From: Pseudomonas sp. R28(2017) | Lineage (GTDB): Bacteria; Pseudomonadota; Gammaproteobacteria; Pseudomonadales; Pseudomonadaceae | NCBI RefSeq assembly: GCF_002112505.1 | Contig: NZ_NEHW01000007.1 | Coordinates: forward strand, 124,001 to 188,000 | Length of the DNA stretch: 64,000 bases | Reading direction: 5' to 3' | Shown here: positions 7,783-17,426 of the stretch, piece after piece | Numbering within the stretch: the stretch's first letter is position 1 | How the letters are laid out: each line of letters begins with the position of its first letter | The notes under the pieces: model-generated | The model's database searches: none | Told to the model about the DNA's origin: nothing | The model's input: only the letters and a program-made list of their open reading frames with translations | Position numbers and translations under genes: made by a program

Positions 7783-8010
7783 ATGAGCAAAGCATCCAAC
7801 CGTTCGCTTTTCTTCTACCTGGCCGGCTCGGGCGGTCAACTCAGCCAGCTCGCCACCGTGAAACAAGGCGACGAGTATCGCGTCATCATCCGACATGCCC
7901 ATCAGCCGCTGGCAGAGGTTAGTACAGACAAAACCCATCCCGGAGGCCCGCTGGCCACCGATGACAAAGGCTCGGTCTTTACGATTCTAAGCCCAGACGA
8001 GCAGCCATGA
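7783..8010 (+). CDS. RHS-type N-terminal stub
   Basis: A 75-residue protein that aligns by eye with the N-terminal segment of the first RHS-core protein: LFFYLAGSGGQLSQLATVKQ matches its YFF..NGKFNIAKEG region, and PLATDDKGSVFTILSPDEQ matches LLSTDDKNSVFSV. It stops exactly where the RHS core should begin, and a terminator follows four bases later. It is either the leftover half of a deleted RHS gene or a small gene of its own. Element E3 upstream argues that it is still transcribed. No core, toxin or membrane segment is present. Confidence 0.6.
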   Translation: MSKASNRSLFFYLAGSGGQLSQLATVKQGDEYRVIIRHAHQPLAEVSTDKTHPGGPLATDDKGSVFTILSPDEQP

Positions 8011-8013
8011 AAA

Positions 8014-8034
8014 AGCCCCTCGTTACGAGGGGCT
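8014..8034. terminator. Terminator between the RHS stub and fdhA
   Basis: AGCCCCTCG and CGAGGGGCT form a nine-pair stem with a TTA loop. An A-run on the left and CTTCGTT on the right suit termination from both converging genes. Confidence 0.8.
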
Positions 8035-8052
8035 CTTCGTTACATCACGGCA

Positions 8053-9252
8053 TCACGCCGCGCCCCACATCTTGTGCGGGTCGATCACGAATTTCTTCGG
8101 CACGCCTGCATCGAACTCGCCATACCCTTCCGGCGCCTGATCCAGGTTGATCACCTGCACGCCCACCACTTCGGCAATGTTGATGCGGTCCCACATGATT
8201 GCCTGCATCAGCTGGCGGTTGTACTTCATGGTCGGGGTCTGGCCGGTGTGGAAGCTGTGCGACTTGGCCCAGCCCAGGCCAAAGCGGATGCTCAGCGCGC
8301 CGATCTTGGCGGCGGCATCCACCGCGCCCGGGTCTTCGGTCACGTAAAGGCCCGGGATACCGATGTTGCCGGCAACACGGGTCACTTGCATCAGCGAGTT
8401 CAGCACGGTGGCCGGCGCTTCGTGCTTGGCACCTTCGTGGCCGTGGCCACGGGCTTCGAAGCCAACGGCGTCGACTGCGCAGTCCACTTCCGGCTCGCCG
8501 AGGATGTCGACGATCTGCTCGTGCAGCGGGGTGTCCTTGGACAGGTCGACCACTTCGAAGCCCTGGGATTTGGCGTGGGCCAGGCGGGCCGGGTTGAGGT
8601 CGCCGACGATCACGCAGGCGGCGCCCAGCAGGCGCGCCGAGGCAGCGGCGGCCAGGCCGACCGGGCCGGCACCGGCGACGTAGACGGTGCTGCCTGGGCC
8701 TACACCGGCGGTGACGGCGCCGTGGTAGCCGGTTGGCAGGATGTCGGACAGGCAGGTCAGGTCACGGATCTTCTCCATGGCCTTGTCGCGATCCGGCAGT
8801 TTCAGCAGGTTGAAGTCGGCGTACGGCACCAGCACATACTCGGCCTGGCCACCGGTCCAGTCGCCCATGTCGACATAGCCGTAGGCACCGCCGGCACGCG
8901 CCGGGTTGACGGTGAGGCAGACACCGGTGTGCATTTCTTTGCACGAGCGGCAGCGGCCGCAGGCGACGTTGAAGGGTACCGACACCAGGTCGCCGATCTT
9001 CAGGCGCTCGACGTCACGCCCCATCTCGACGATTTCACCGGTGATTTCGTGGCCCAGGACCAGGCCGACCTGGGCAGTGGTGCGGCCGCGGACCATGTGC
9101 TGGTCGGAGCCGCAGATGTTGGTGGAAACCACCTTGAGGATCACGCCGTGCTCGATCTTCTTGCCGCGTGGGTCTTGCATTTTCGGGTAGTCGATCTTCT
9201 GCACCTCGACCTTGCCCGCGCCGAGATACACCACTCCACGATTGCCAGACAT
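8053..9252 (-). CDS. fdhA: Glutathione-independent formaldehyde dehydrogenase
   Basis: A 399-residue cytosolic NAD-dependent zinc enzyme that oxidises formaldehyde to formate without glutathione. Visible features: catalytic zinc ligands C47 (NICGSD) and H68-E69 (GHE), the structural zinc set C98, C101, C104, C112 (CGRCRSCKEMHTGVC), and the Rossmann GAGPVGLAAA motif. Length and sequence agree with P. putida formaldehyde dehydrogenase. It lies downstream of purU and the sox operon on the same strand, so it probably removes formaldehyde released when methyl groups of betaine, dimethylglycine and sarcosine are oxidised. Confidence 0.96.
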   Translation of the reverse strand: MSGNRGVVYLGAGKVEVQKIDYPKMQDPRGKKIEHGVILKVVSTNICGSDQHMVRGRTTAQVGLVLGHEITGEIVEMGRDVERLKIGDLVSVPFNVACGRCRSCKEMHTGVCLTVNPARAGGAYGYVDMGDWTGGQAEYVLVPYADFNLLKLPDRDKAMEKIRDLTCLSDILPTGYHGAVTAGVGPGSTVYVAGAGPVGLAAAASARLLGAACVIVGDLNPARLAHAKSQGFEVVDLSKDTPLHEQIVDILGEPEVDCAVDAVGFEARGHGHEGAKHEAPATVLNSLMQVTRVAGNIGIPGLYVTEDPGAVDAAAKIGALSIRFGLGWAKSHSFHTGQTPTMKYNRQLMQAIMWDRINIAEVVGVQVINLDQAPEGYGEFDAGVPKKFVIDPHKMWGAA

Positions 9253-9420
9253 GCTCTTACCTCGCTTGATTTTTATTTATGCAGCGGTGGTGAACGCGCC
9301 GCCATCCATGGGCGGCTTGTGTTACTGGAATGCAGGGAATTGTGGGCCTGATACGGCGCTTTGCACTGACTGGAAACGACAGGGAGATGCCTTTTAACGG
9401 CAGGGGAAATTGTGTTGGCC

Positions 9421-9506
9421 CATTCGCGGGCAAGCCCGCTCCCACAGGAAAAATGCCAGCCATGAAGGCTGCATATAACCTGTGGGAGCGGGCTTGCCCG
9501 CGAATG
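9421..9506. repeat. REP doublet 4
   Basis: Inverted REP pair in the purU-fdhA gap. It separates two genes of the same strand and could modulate read-through into fdhA. Confidence 0.85.
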
Positions 9507-9520
9507 GCCGGTAGAGGCTA

Positions 9521-10378
9521 TTACAGAACGACCGTCCGGTTGGCGTTGAGGAACACCCGCCGCTCGATGTGGTAGCCCACCGCCCGCGCCAGGGTCAGGC
9601 ACTCGATATCACGCCCTTTGGCGATCAGGTCTTCCGGGTAGTGGCTGTGGTCCACCACCTCGACACCCTGGGCAATGATCGGCCCTTCGTCGAGGTCGTT
9701 GTTGATGTAGTGCGCCGTGGCACCGACCATCTTCACACCCTTGTTGTACGCCTGGTGATAAGGCTTGGCGCCCTTGAACCCCGGCAGCAACGAGTGGTGA
9801 ATGTTGATCGCCCAGCCGTCCAGGCGCCGGCACAGCTCCGGCGACAGCACCTGCATGTAGCGGGCGAGCACCACCAGCTCCGCACCCGTTTCTTCGATCA
9901 CCTGGATCACCTTGCGCTCTTGCGCCGGCTTGTCCTTGGGGTCGAGGGCGAAGTGGTAGTAGGGAATCTTGTGCCAGTGCGCCAACGGCTCGAGGTCCGG
10001 GTGGTTGGAGACCACCGCGACCACGTCCATGGCCAGCTGGCCGATGCGCTGGCGATACAGCAGGTCGTTCAGGCAGTGGTCGGCCTTGGACACCATGATC
10101 ACCACCTTGGGGCGGTGATTGGGTGCGGTCAGCTCGAAGGCCATGCCGAACGCCTCGCTGCGCTCGGCGAGGCCGGCGCGGAAGCCCGCCTCGTCGAAAT
10201 CGTCCGGCTGGCGGAACTCCACGCGAATGAAGAAACGCCCCGACAGCCGGTCATCGAAGGAGTGGTGCTCCGTCACGTAGCAGCGCTGCTCGTAGAGGTA
10301 ACGCGTCACCACGTCGACGGTGCCGAGCATGCTCGGGCAGTCGGCGGTGAGAATCCAGGTATCCGGTGCCCGACTCAT
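9521..10378 (-). CDS. purU: Formyltetrahydrofolate deformylase
   Basis: A 285-residue cytosolic enzyme that hydrolyses 10-formyl-THF to formate and THF. An ACT-like regulatory domain fills the first ~85 residues (WILTADCPSMLGTVDVV). The formyltransferase-type catalytic domain follows, with INIHHSLLPGFKGAKPYHQA and the later DLDEGPIIAQ carrying the catalytic His and Asp. It lies 12 bp after soxG. In this setting it likely recycles THF loaded with one-carbon units by sarcosine oxidase, balancing folate during growth on betaine. Confidence 0.95.
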   Translation of the reverse strand: MSRAPDTWILTADCPSMLGTVDVVTRYLYEQRCYVTEHHSFDDRLSGRFFIRVEFRQPDDFDEAGFRAGLAERSEAFGMAFELTAPNHRPKVVIMVSKADHCLNDLLYRQRIGQLAMDVVAVVSNHPDLEPLAHWHKIPYYHFALDPKDKPAQERKVIQVIEETGAELVVLARYMQVLSPELCRRLDGWAINIHHSLLPGFKGAKPYHQAYNKGVKMVGATAHYINNDLDEGPIIAQGVEVVDHSHYPEDLIAKGRDIECLTLARAVGYHIERRVFLNANRTVVL

Positions 10379-10390
10379 GTTCTGCTCTCC

Positions 10391-11023
10391 TTACGCCTCG
10401 ATGCTCAGGCCGTACTCGGCCGAAGCGTCCTGCAGCCACAGCCACCAGTAATCGGCGAAGCTGCGGCGGATCACCAGTTCCCAGGTGTCTTCGGCAGTGC
10501 GGCGGATCACCAGTTGCGACTTGGCGAACACGGTGCCGACCGCCTTGCCGACCGGGAAGTTGTTCGGGTGTACATCATAGCTGGTGGATTTCATCAGCAC
10601 TTCGCGCACATTCGGGCCGCGCAGCTCCAGCAGGCTCTGCCCACCGCTGACGTTGACCACCTGGATGTGCTGGCCTTCGAGGGCGGCACGCAGCTTTTGC
10701 TCGACCGCCACTTCCTGGCCACCCGGGACGATCAGAAGCCACTCGTCGGGGCCCATCCACTGCAGCGACATCTCGCTGTTGGCGACCACGGTCAGGGCAA
10801 CCGGCAGCTCCAGGCCCAGGGCCTTGTGCACGCCGGCGGCAAATTCCGGGTTGTGGCCATCGCCACGGATAGTGAGGTGGCCGAGGAATTTCTTCTCACG
10901 CAGGGTCACGCCTGCGTTCTTGCGGCCTTTGCCAACCAGGCTGGCCAGGTCGGCGTGGTGCAGTGGCGACTGGGCCTTGGCCTCGGCGCCGGGGTTTTGC
11001 TGGAAGACGTTGATAGCGCTCAT
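10391..11023 (-). CDS. soxG: Sarcosine oxidase gamma subunit
   Basis: A 210-residue subunit of heterotetrameric sarcosine oxidase, with the GcvT-like fold of the family (LTIRGDGHNPEFAAGVHKALG, and LLELRGPNVREVLMKS with the folate-binding-type pattern). It has no catalytic centre of its own. It is separated from soxA by 172 bp holding a REP doublet, which may lower its expression relative to the catalytic subunits, and it is followed closely by purU. Confidence 0.93.
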   Translation of the reverse strand: MSAINVFQQNPGAEAKAQSPLHHADLASLVGKGRKNAGVTLREKKFLGHLTIRGDGHNPEFAAGVHKALGLELPVALTVVANSEMSLQWMGPDEWLLIVPGGQEVAVEQKLRAALEGQHIQVVNVSGGQSLLELRGPNVREVLMKSTSYDVHPNNFPVGKAVGTVFAKSQLVIRRTAEDTWELVIRRSFADYWWLWLQDASAEYGLSIEA

Positions 11024-11079
11024 TTCTTACCTGCCTTGAATTCTGGGTTCGACCATGATGCCTGCCGCAGACGCCAATC

Positions 11080-11153
11080 CTGTGGGAGCGGGCTTGCCCG
11101 CGAAAGCGATGGTGGATTCACCGCCCTCTTCGCGGGCAAGCCCGCTCCCACAG
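11080..11153. repeat. REP doublet 5
   Basis: Inverted REP pair inside the sox operon, between soxA and soxG. Its position inside a transcription unit suggests mRNA processing or stabilisation rather than full termination. Confidence 0.85.
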
Positions 11154-11195
11154 AGACATCATTGCAATCAGGCACCGATACCTACCGGGGGGGCC

Positions 11196-14100
11196 TTAGA
11201 CGTTCTGCCGCTCACCCTTCGGATCGAAGAACACCGAAGACACGATCTCCGCCTCGATCACGCTGCCATCCGCTTGCGGCGAGTACACGCGCTCGCCCAT
11301 GCGCTTGAGGCCGCCCTTGACCACACCCATGGCGAACGAATAGCCCAGGGAGTTGGAGGCGTAGCTGGAGGTCACGTGGCCAACCATGTCCATCGGGATC
11401 GGCTGCTTCGGATCGAACACCAGCTGGGCGCCTTCCGGCAGCCACTTGGTCGGGTCGATCGGCTTCAGGCCCACCAGCTGCTTGCGGTTGTCGCGCAGGC
11501 AGTCTTCGCGGTTCATGCCACGCAGGCCGATCCACGAGAACGGCTTGTTGCGGCCCACGCACCAGCTCATGTTGAGGTCGTCCGGGTTCATCGAGCCATC
11601 GGTGTCCTGGCCAACGATGATGAAACCCTTCTCGGCACGCAGTACGTGCATGGTCTCGGTGCCATACGGGGTCAGGTTGTACTTCTTGCCCGCCTCGATG
11701 ATCTGTTCCAGCACGCCCATGGCGTAGTTGGCCTGCACGTTGACTTCGTACGACAGCTCACCGGTGAACGAGATACGGAACACGCGGGCCGGTACGCCGC
11801 CGACGCTGCCTTCCTTCCAGGTCATGAACGGGAAGGCTTCCTTGTCCATGTCGATGTCGGTCAGCTCGCTCAGCAGCTTGCGGCTGTTCGGGCCGGACAG
11901 GGTCATGGTCGCCCAGTGGTCGGTGACCGAGGTGAAGTACACCTTCAGCTCCGGCCATTCGGTCTGGTGGTACAGCTCCATCCACTGCAGCACGCGGGCG
12001 GCGCCGCCGGTGGTGGTGGTCATGATGAAGTGGTTGTCGCCGACGCAGGCGGTCACGCCGTCGTCGAAGACCATGCCGTCTTCCTTGCACATCAGGCCGT
12101 AGCGGGCCTTGCCCACGTCGAGCTTGGTCCAGGCGTTGGTGTAGATGCGGTTGAGGAACTCGCGCGCGTCCGGGCCCTGGATGTCGATCTTGCCCAGGGT
12201 CGAAGCGTCCAGCAGGCCCACGCTGTCGCGCACGGCCTTGCATTCACGGGCCACGGCCGCATGGATGTCTTCACCGGCTTTCGGGAAGTACCACGGGCGC
12301 TTCCACTGGCCGACATCTTCGAACTCGGCGCCGTTCTTCACGTGCCAGGCATGCAGGGCGGTGAAGCGCACCGGCTCGAACAGGTGGCCACAGTGACGGC
12401 CGGCTACCGCGCCGAAGGTCACCGGCGTGTAGTTCGGGCGGAACATGGTGGTGCCCATTTCCGGGATGGTGATGCCGATCGAACGGGCGGCGATGGCCAG
12501 GCCGTTGATGTTGCCCAGCTTGCCCTGGTCGGTACCGAAGCCCAGTGCGGTGTAGCGTTTTACGTGTTCGACCGACTCGAAGCCTTCGCGGGTGGCCAGT
12601 TCGATGGCCGCAGCGGTGACGTCGTTCTGCTGGTCGACGAACTGCTTGGGTGCGCGGGCAGTGCCTTTGTCGTGCGGCACCTGGAACAGCGCCACGGTGG
12701 CCTCTTCCTTGCGTGCCACGGTTTTCGGCAGGCTGCCGACGGTGGCTTTGAAGCCCGCTTCAGTGGCTGCGCGAGCGCCGCCTTCGAAGCCATCGGCAAT
12801 CACGTCGCCCAGGGCGTAGACGCCGTTGATGCCGCCCACGCATTCGCGCTTCTGCGGGGCATCGCCCGGCACGAAGCCGAGGATGTCTTCACGCCAGACC
12901 GGGCGACCGCCCAGGTGCGACGCCAGGTGCACGATCGGGCTGTAGCCGCCGGAGGTGGCGATCAGGTCGCATTCGAGGGTTTCGCCAGGGCTGGTGACCT
13001 TGTGCGCCTGCACATCGATGGCGGCCACACGGGCGCCGCTGACGTGCTTGGTGCCTTTGGCCTCGATCACGGCGCTGGAGGTGAGGATGCGGATGCCCTT
13101 GGCACGTGCTTCTTCAACCAGCGAACCGCGTGGGTTGTGGCGGGCGTCGGCAATCGCGACCACCTGCAGGCCAGCGTCGTGCCAGTCGAGCGCAGCGCGA
13201 TAGGCGTGGTCGTTGTTGGTCGACAGCACCAGCTTGCGGCCCGGGGCCACGCCGTAACGGCGTACGTAGGTGGACACGGCGCCGGCCAGCATGTTGCCCG
13301 GCAGGTCGTTGTTGCCGTACACCAGCGGGCGCTCGTGGGCGCCGGCAGCCAGGACCACGCGCTTGGCGCGCACGCGGTGCACGCGGTGGCGAACCTGGCC
13401 GATCGGGGCGCGGTCGCCGAGGTGGTCGGTGAGGCGCTCGTGAATGGTCAGGAAGTTATGGTCGTGGTAGCCGTTGACCGTGGCGCGTGGCAGCAGGGTC
13501 ACTTCCGGCAGGCTTTCCAGCTCTTTGACCACGGCGTTGACCCAGTCGGCGGCAGGCTTGCCGTCGAGGGTTTCGCGGGTGTCGAGCAGGCTGCCGCCAA
13601 ACTCTTCCTGCTCGTCAGCCAGGATCACGCGGGCACCGCTGCGCGCAGCGGCCAGCGCGGCCGCCAGGCCAGCAGGGCCGGCACCGACGATCAGCACGTC
13701 GCAGTGCTGGTTCATGTAGTCGTAGCTGTCCGGGTCGTTCTGCAGCGGCGCACGACCCAGGCCGGCGGCTTTGCGGATGTACTTCTCGTACGTCATCCAG
13801 AACGATTTCGGGTACATGAAGGTTTTGTAGTAGAAGCCCGGCGGCATCATGCTGCCGCCAACCTTGCCGAGGATGCCCATGACGTCGTTGTTGACGTTCG
13901 GCCAGCCGTTGGTGCTAGTGGCGACCAGGCCTGCGTACAGCGCCTGCTGGGTGGCACGCACGTTGGGGATCTGGGTGGCTTCGCTGGAGCCGATCTGCAG
14001 GATGGCGTTCGGCTCTTCGGTACCGGCGGCGATGATGCCGCGTGGGCGCGAGTACTTGAAGCTGCGGCCGACGATGTCGACGCCGTTGGCCAGCAACGCG

Positions 14101-14213
14101 GCGGCCAGGCTGTCACCGGCATAACCCTGGTAGGTCTTGCCGTTGAAGCTGAAGTTCAGGACCTTGCTGCGGTCGATACGGCCGCCGCTGGCGAGGCGAT
14201 AGGTCTGGCTCAT
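11196..14213 (-). CDS. soxA: Sarcosine oxidase alpha subunit
   Basis: A 1005-residue subunit, full length for heterotetrameric sarcosine oxidase, which oxidises sarcosine to glycine, H2O2 and 5,10-methylene-THF (or formaldehyde). The first ~100 residues form a small ferredoxin-like N-terminal domain (SFNGKTYQGYAGDSLAAALLANG). A dinucleotide-binding GAGPAGLAAALAAARSG follows near residue 177. The C-terminal third (from about 600) is a GcvT-like folate-binding domain (SVGLLDASTLGKIDIQGPDA, ADK-type loops). Its start overlaps the soxD stop by ATGA, so the two are translationally coupled. Confidence 0.96.
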   Translation of the reverse strand: MSQTYRLASGGRIDRSKVLNFSFNGKTYQGYAGDSLAAALLANGVDIVGRSFKYSRPRGIIAAGTEEPNAILQIGSSEATQIPNVRATQQALYAGLVATSTNGWPNVNNDVMGILGKVGGSMMPPGFYYKTFMYPKSFWMTYEKYIRKAAGLGRAPLQNDPDSYDYMNQHCDVLIVGAGPAGLAAALAAARSGARVILADEQEEFGGSLLDTRETLDGKPAADWVNAVVKELESLPEVTLLPRATVNGYHDHNFLTIHERLTDHLGDRAPIGQVRHRVHRVRAKRVVLAAGAHERPLVYGNNDLPGNMLAGAVSTYVRRYGVAPGRKLVLSTNNDHAYRAALDWHDAGLQVVAIADARHNPRGSLVEEARAKGIRILTSSAVIEAKGTKHVSGARVAAIDVQAHKVTSPGETLECDLIATSGGYSPIVHLASHLGGRPVWREDILGFVPGDAPQKRECVGGINGVYALGDVIADGFEGGARAATEAGFKATVGSLPKTVARKEEATVALFQVPHDKGTARAPKQFVDQQNDVTAAAIELATREGFESVEHVKRYTALGFGTDQGKLGNINGLAIAARSIGITIPEMGTTMFRPNYTPVTFGAVAGRHCGHLFEPVRFTALHAWHVKNGAEFEDVGQWKRPWYFPKAGEDIHAAVARECKAVRDSVGLLDASTLGKIDIQGPDAREFLNRIYTNAWTKLDVGKARYGLMCKEDGMVFDDGVTACVGDNHFIMTTTTGGAARVLQWMELYHQTEWPELKVYFTSVTDHWATMTLSGPNSRKLLSELTDIDMDKEAFPFMTWKEGSVGGVPARVFRISFTGELSYEVNVQANYAMGVLEQIIEAGKKYNLTPYGTETMHVLRAEKGFIIVGQDTDGSMNPDDLNMSWCVGRNKPFSWIGLRGMNREDCLRDNRKQLVGLKPIDPTKWLPEGAQLVFDPKQPIPMDMVGHVTSSYASNSLGYSFAMGVVKGGLKRMGERVYSPQADGSVIEAEIVSSVFFDPKGERQNV

Positions 14214-14545
14214 ACTTTTTCCCCTTGGCCTTTGACGGTCGACGGTGCGTTCGCGGCTTTACCGTTGGCGGTCACTTGCGGCTTTTCGCCAATCTTGTAG
14301 GTTTCCAGAATTTCGTAGGTCACGGTGTCGCGGGTGACATTGAAGTACTGGCGGCAGCCGGCAACGTGGTCCCACAGTTCATGGTGAATCCCGCGCGGGT
14401 TGTCACGGTAGAACATGTAGGTACCCCACTCCTCGTCGGAGCAGGCGTTGGGGTCCAGCGGGCGGGCGATATGCGCCTGGCCAGAGGCGTGGAACTCTTC
14501 TTCGGAGCGCAGCTCGCCGCAGTGGGGACAGAAAATATGCAACAT
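14210..14545 (-). CDS. soxD: Sarcosine oxidase delta subunit
   Basis: A 111-residue subunit that starts at 14545. The N-terminus MLHIFCPHCGELRSEEEFH contains the C-x2-C pair, and H-x3-C (DHVAGC) later completes the zinc site known for SoxD. The SoxD core ends around residue 90; the last ~20 residues are an Ala/Lys/Gly-rich extension of low complexity. It lies 14 bp after soxB and overlaps soxA by four bases, the standard soxBDAG order. Confidence 0.95.
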   Translation of the reverse strand: MLHIFCPHCGELRSEEEFHASGQAHIARPLDPNACSDEEWGTYMFYRDNPRGIHHELWDHVAGCRQYFNVTRDTVTYEILETYKIGEKPQVTANGKAANAPSTVKGQGEKV

Positions 14546-14559
14546 GACGGTGTCTCCGG

Positions 14560-15810
14560 TTAGTGGGCGACGGCGGCGGCGCCGTGTTCGTCGATCAGTG
14601 CGCCGTTGTAGAAACGGTCCATGGAGAACGGCGCGGCCAGTGGGTGCATTTCGCCCTTGGCCAGGCTCGCGGCGAAGACGTTGCCCGAACCCGGGGTCGC
14701 CTTGAAGCCGCCAGTACCCCAACCGCAGTTGAAGAACATGTTCTTGACCGGGGTCTTGGTGATGATCGGGCAAGCGTCCGGCGAGGTGTCGACGATGCCG
14801 CCCCACTGGCGGTTCATGCGAACACGCGAGAGGTTGGGGAACATCTCGACGATGGCCTGCAGGGTGTGCTCGATCACCGGGTACGAACCGCGCTGGCCGT
14901 AGCCGACCCAGCCGTCGATACCGGCACCGATCACCAGGTCACCCTTGTCGGACTGGCTGATGTAGCCGTGCACGGCGTTGGACATGATCACCGAGTCGAT
15001 GATCGGCTTGATCGGCTCGGATACCAGTGCTTGCAGCGGGTGCGATTCCAGCGGCAGGCGGAAGCCGGCCAGCTTGGCCATATGCCCGGAGTTACCGGCG
15101 GTGACCACGCCGACGCGCTTGGCGCCGATGAAGCCTTTGTTGGTTTCAACGCCGATGACCGCGCCGTTTTCCTTGCGGAAGCCGATCACTTCGGTCTGCT
15201 GGATCAGGTCCACGCCCAGGGCGTCGGCGGCACGGGCGAAGCCCCAGGCCACGGCGTCGTGACGGGCCACGCCACCACGGCGCTGAACGGTGGCGCCGAG
15301 GATCGGGTAGCGGGTGTTCTTGGAGCAGTCCAGGTACGGGATTTCGGCCGCGACCTGGGCAGTGTTCAGCAGTTCGCCATCGACGCCGTTGAGGCGGTTG
15401 GCGCTGACACGGCGCTCGGAGTCACGCATGTCCTGCAGGGTGTGGCACAGGTTGTAAACGCCGCGCTGGGAGAACATGACGTTGTAGTTGAGGTCCTGGG
15501 ACAGGCCTTCCCACAGCTTCATGGCGTGCTCGTACAGGTGCGCCGACTCGTCCCACAGGTAGTTGGAACGCACGATGGTGGTGTTACGGGCGGTGTTGCC
15601 GCCGCCCAGGTAGCCCTTCTCGATCACGGCAACGTTGGTGATGCCGTGTTCTTTGGCCAGGTAGTAGGCCGTGGCCAGGCCATGGCCGCCACCGCCGACG
15701 ATGACCACGTCATAGACCTTTTTAGGGGTCGGTGTGCGCCACATGCGCTGCCAGTTTTCGTGGTGGCTGAGGGAGTGCTTGAAAAGGCCGAAGCCCGAGT
15801 AGCGTTGCAT
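14560..15810 (-). CDS. soxB: Sarcosine oxidase beta subunit
   Basis: A 416-residue DAO-type flavoprotein carrying the sarcosine-oxidising site. The FAD-binding [21 protein letters not shown] motif begins near residue 32, and [14 protein letters not shown] contains the histidine that, in studied homologues, bonds covalently to FMN. The end of the protein has the [32 protein letters not shown] flavin-clasp region. It follows glyA by 15 bp in one operon, so glycine produced by the oxidase and methylene-THF are directly usable by GlyA. Confidence 0.96.
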   Translation of the reverse strand: MQRYSGFGLFKHSLSHHENWQRMWRTPTPKKVYDVVIVGGGGHGLATAYYLAKEHGITNVAVIEKGYLGGGNTARNTTIVRSNYLWDESAHLYEHAMKLWEGLSQDLNYNVMFSQRGVYNLCHTLQDMRDSERRVSANRLNGVDGELLNTAQVAAEIPYLDCSKNTRYPILGATVQRRGGVARHDAVAWGFARAADALGVDLIQQTEVIGFRKENGAVIGVETNKGFIGAKRVGVVTAGNSGHMAKLAGFRLPLESHPLQALVSEPIKPIIDSVIMSNAVHGYISQSDKGDLVIGAGIDGWVGYGQRGSYPVIEHTLQAIVEMFPNLSRVRMNRQWGGIVDTSPDACPIITKTPVKNMFFNCGWGTGGFKATPGSGNVFAASLAKGEMHPLAAPFSMDRFYNGALIDEHGAAAVAH

Positions 15811-15825
15811 GGTCGTTTACTCCAC

Positions 15826-17079
15826 TCAGCGGTAAACAGGGAAGTCAGCGCACAGGGCGGCGACGTTCTTCGCCACATCGGCTTCGACGTCTGCGTCACC
15901 GAGGTTGTCGAGGATGTCGCAGATCCAGCCGGCCAGGGCCACACATTGCGCGACCTTGAAGCCGCGGGTGGTGACGGCCGGGGTGCCGATGCGCAGGCCG
16001 GAGGTGACGAACGGCGACTGCGGGTCGTTCGGCACGGCGTTCTTGTTGACGGTGATGTGCGCGCGGCCCAGGGCGGCGTCGGCATCTTTGCCGGTGAGGC
16101 CCTGGCGGATCAGGCTGACCAGGAACAGGTGGTTGTCGGTACCACCGGACACCACGTCGTAGCCGCGGTCGATGAACACCTGGGCCATGGCCTGGGCGTT
16201 TTCGATCACTTGTTGCTGGTAGGCCTTGAAGCCTGGCTCCAGCGCTTCCTTGAAGCACACAGCCTTGGCGGCGATCACGTGCATCAGCGGGCCACCCTGG
16301 GCGCCCGGGAACACGGCGGCGTTCAGTTTTTTCTCGATCTCTTCGTTCGACTTGGCCAGGATCAGGCCGCCACGCGGGCCGCGCAGGGTCTTGTGGGTGG
16401 TGGTGGTGACCACGTCGGCGAACGGGATCGGGTTCGGGTACAGGCCAGCGGCAACCAGGCCGGCCACGTGGGCCATGTCGACGAACAGCAGCGCGCCGAC
16501 CTTGTCAGCGATGGCGCGGAAGCGTGGGAAGTCGAGGGTCTTGGAGTAGGCCGAGAAACCGGCAACGATCATCTTCGGCTTGTGCTCGACGGCCAGGCGC
16601 TCGACTTCGTCGTAGTCGATCAGGCCGGTGTTGGTGTCGATGCCATACTGCACCGCGTTGTACAGCTTGCCCGAGGACGACACCTTGGCGCCGTGGGTCA
16701 GGTGGCCGCCGTGGGCCAGGCTCATGCCGAGGATGGTGTCACCGGCCTGCAGCAGGGCCAGGTAAACGGCGCCGTTGGCCGAAGAGCCGGAGTGCGGCTG
16801 GACGTTGGCGTAGTCGGCACCGAACAGCTGCTTGGCACGCTCGATGGCCAGTGCCTCGACCTTGTCGACGTGCTCGCAGCCACCGTAGTAGCGCTTGCCT
16901 GGGTAGCCTTCGGCGTACTTGTTGGTCAGGCCGCTGCCCTGGGCCTGCATCACGCGCTTGCTGGTGTAGTTCTCCGAAGCGATCAGTTCGATGTGATCTT
17001 CCTGACGCTGTTCTTCGGCATTCATCGCCGCCAGCAGTGCATCGTCATAACCCTGGATCTGGTCTTGCTTGCTGAACAT
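15826..17079 (-). CDS. glyA: Serine hydroxymethyltransferase
   Basis: A 417-residue PLP enzyme, standard length, interconverting glycine plus 5,10-methylene-THF with serine plus THF. The PLP lysine is in [16 protein letters not shown], and the N-terminus has the [20 protein letters not shown] substrate and dimer region. It heads the glyA-soxBDAG operon, so it consumes both products of sarcosine oxidation. Pseudomonads carry more than one glyA; this is the copy dedicated to sarcosine/betaine catabolism. No glycine riboswitch is visible upstream. Confidence 0.96.
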   Translation of the reverse strand: MFSKQDQIQGYDDALLAAMNAEEQRQEDHIELIASENYTSKRVMQAQGSGLTNKYAEGYPGKRYYGGCEHVDKVEALAIERAKQLFGADYANVQPHSGSSANGAVYLALLQAGDTILGMSLAHGGHLTHGAKVSSSGKLYNAVQYGIDTNTGLIDYDEVERLAVEHKPKMIVAGFSAYSKTLDFPRFRAIADKVGALLFVDMAHVAGLVAAGLYPNPIPFADVVTTTTHKTLRGPRGGLILAKSNEEIEKKLNAAVFPGAQGGPLMHVIAAKAVCFKEALEPGFKAYQQQVIENAQAMAQVFIDRGYDVVSGGTDNHLFLVSLIRQGLTGKDADAALGRAHITVNKNAVPNDPQSPFVTSGLRIGTPAVTTRGFKVAQCVALAGWICDILDNLGDADVEADVAKNVAALCADFPVYR

Positions 17080-17215
17080 CGTGTATCTCCCGGCAGCGAT
17101 CGTTTTTTGTCGTGGGGCACTGTGGCCCTTTGTGGCGATGTTATGACTGGCCGGGGCGGCTCAGATGCCTGCGCACGCCTTGCAATGGCGCGTTTACGAC
17201 ATTCGTTGCGGTGCT

Positions 17216-17327
17216 GGCCCCTTCGCGGGCAAGCCCGCTCCCACAGGGACCGCGCAGGTCTTGGCCAACACCTGTGCAAGGCCCTGCCACAAACCTTGTG
17301 GGAGCGGGCTTGCCCGCGAAGAGCCCG
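17216..17327. repeat. REP doublet 6 in the glyA-ltaE divergent gap
   Basis: Inverted REP pair near the middle of the 347-bp gap between divergent glyA and ltaE (17080-17426). The glyA side (17100-17165) holds a TTTTTTGTCGT stretch and further AT-rich bases likely to include the glyA promoter; a single CGAC half-site is seen, not a tandem array. The ltaE side (17360-17426) holds its promoter, unassigned. Confidence 0.8.
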
Positions 17328-17426
17328 GGCCTGAGAACACGGGAGCAAGCCCAAGCACAGCTTGTATAGTCAACTGCTGAAACGATGGTTTAGAGTGCTG
17401 TTCTGCGTCGTTCACAGGACAGTGTC

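Noticed and set aside
11055..14300. Very long open frame (over 1000 codons) on the plus strand opposite soxA
   Set aside because: It mirrors the sox genes in GC-rich DNA with third-position bias; its protein is rich in His, Val, Ala and Gln without any recognisable domain, while soxA on the other strand is a clear full-length match.
14563..17334. Long plus-strand frame opposite soxB and glyA
   Set aside because: Same artefact: it crosses two real genes and the REP doublet and shows no domain.
17080..17426. Glycine riboswitch upstream of glyA
   Set aside because: No tandem glycine-aptamer pattern is visible; the gap is mostly a REP doublet and short AT-rich promoter stretches.
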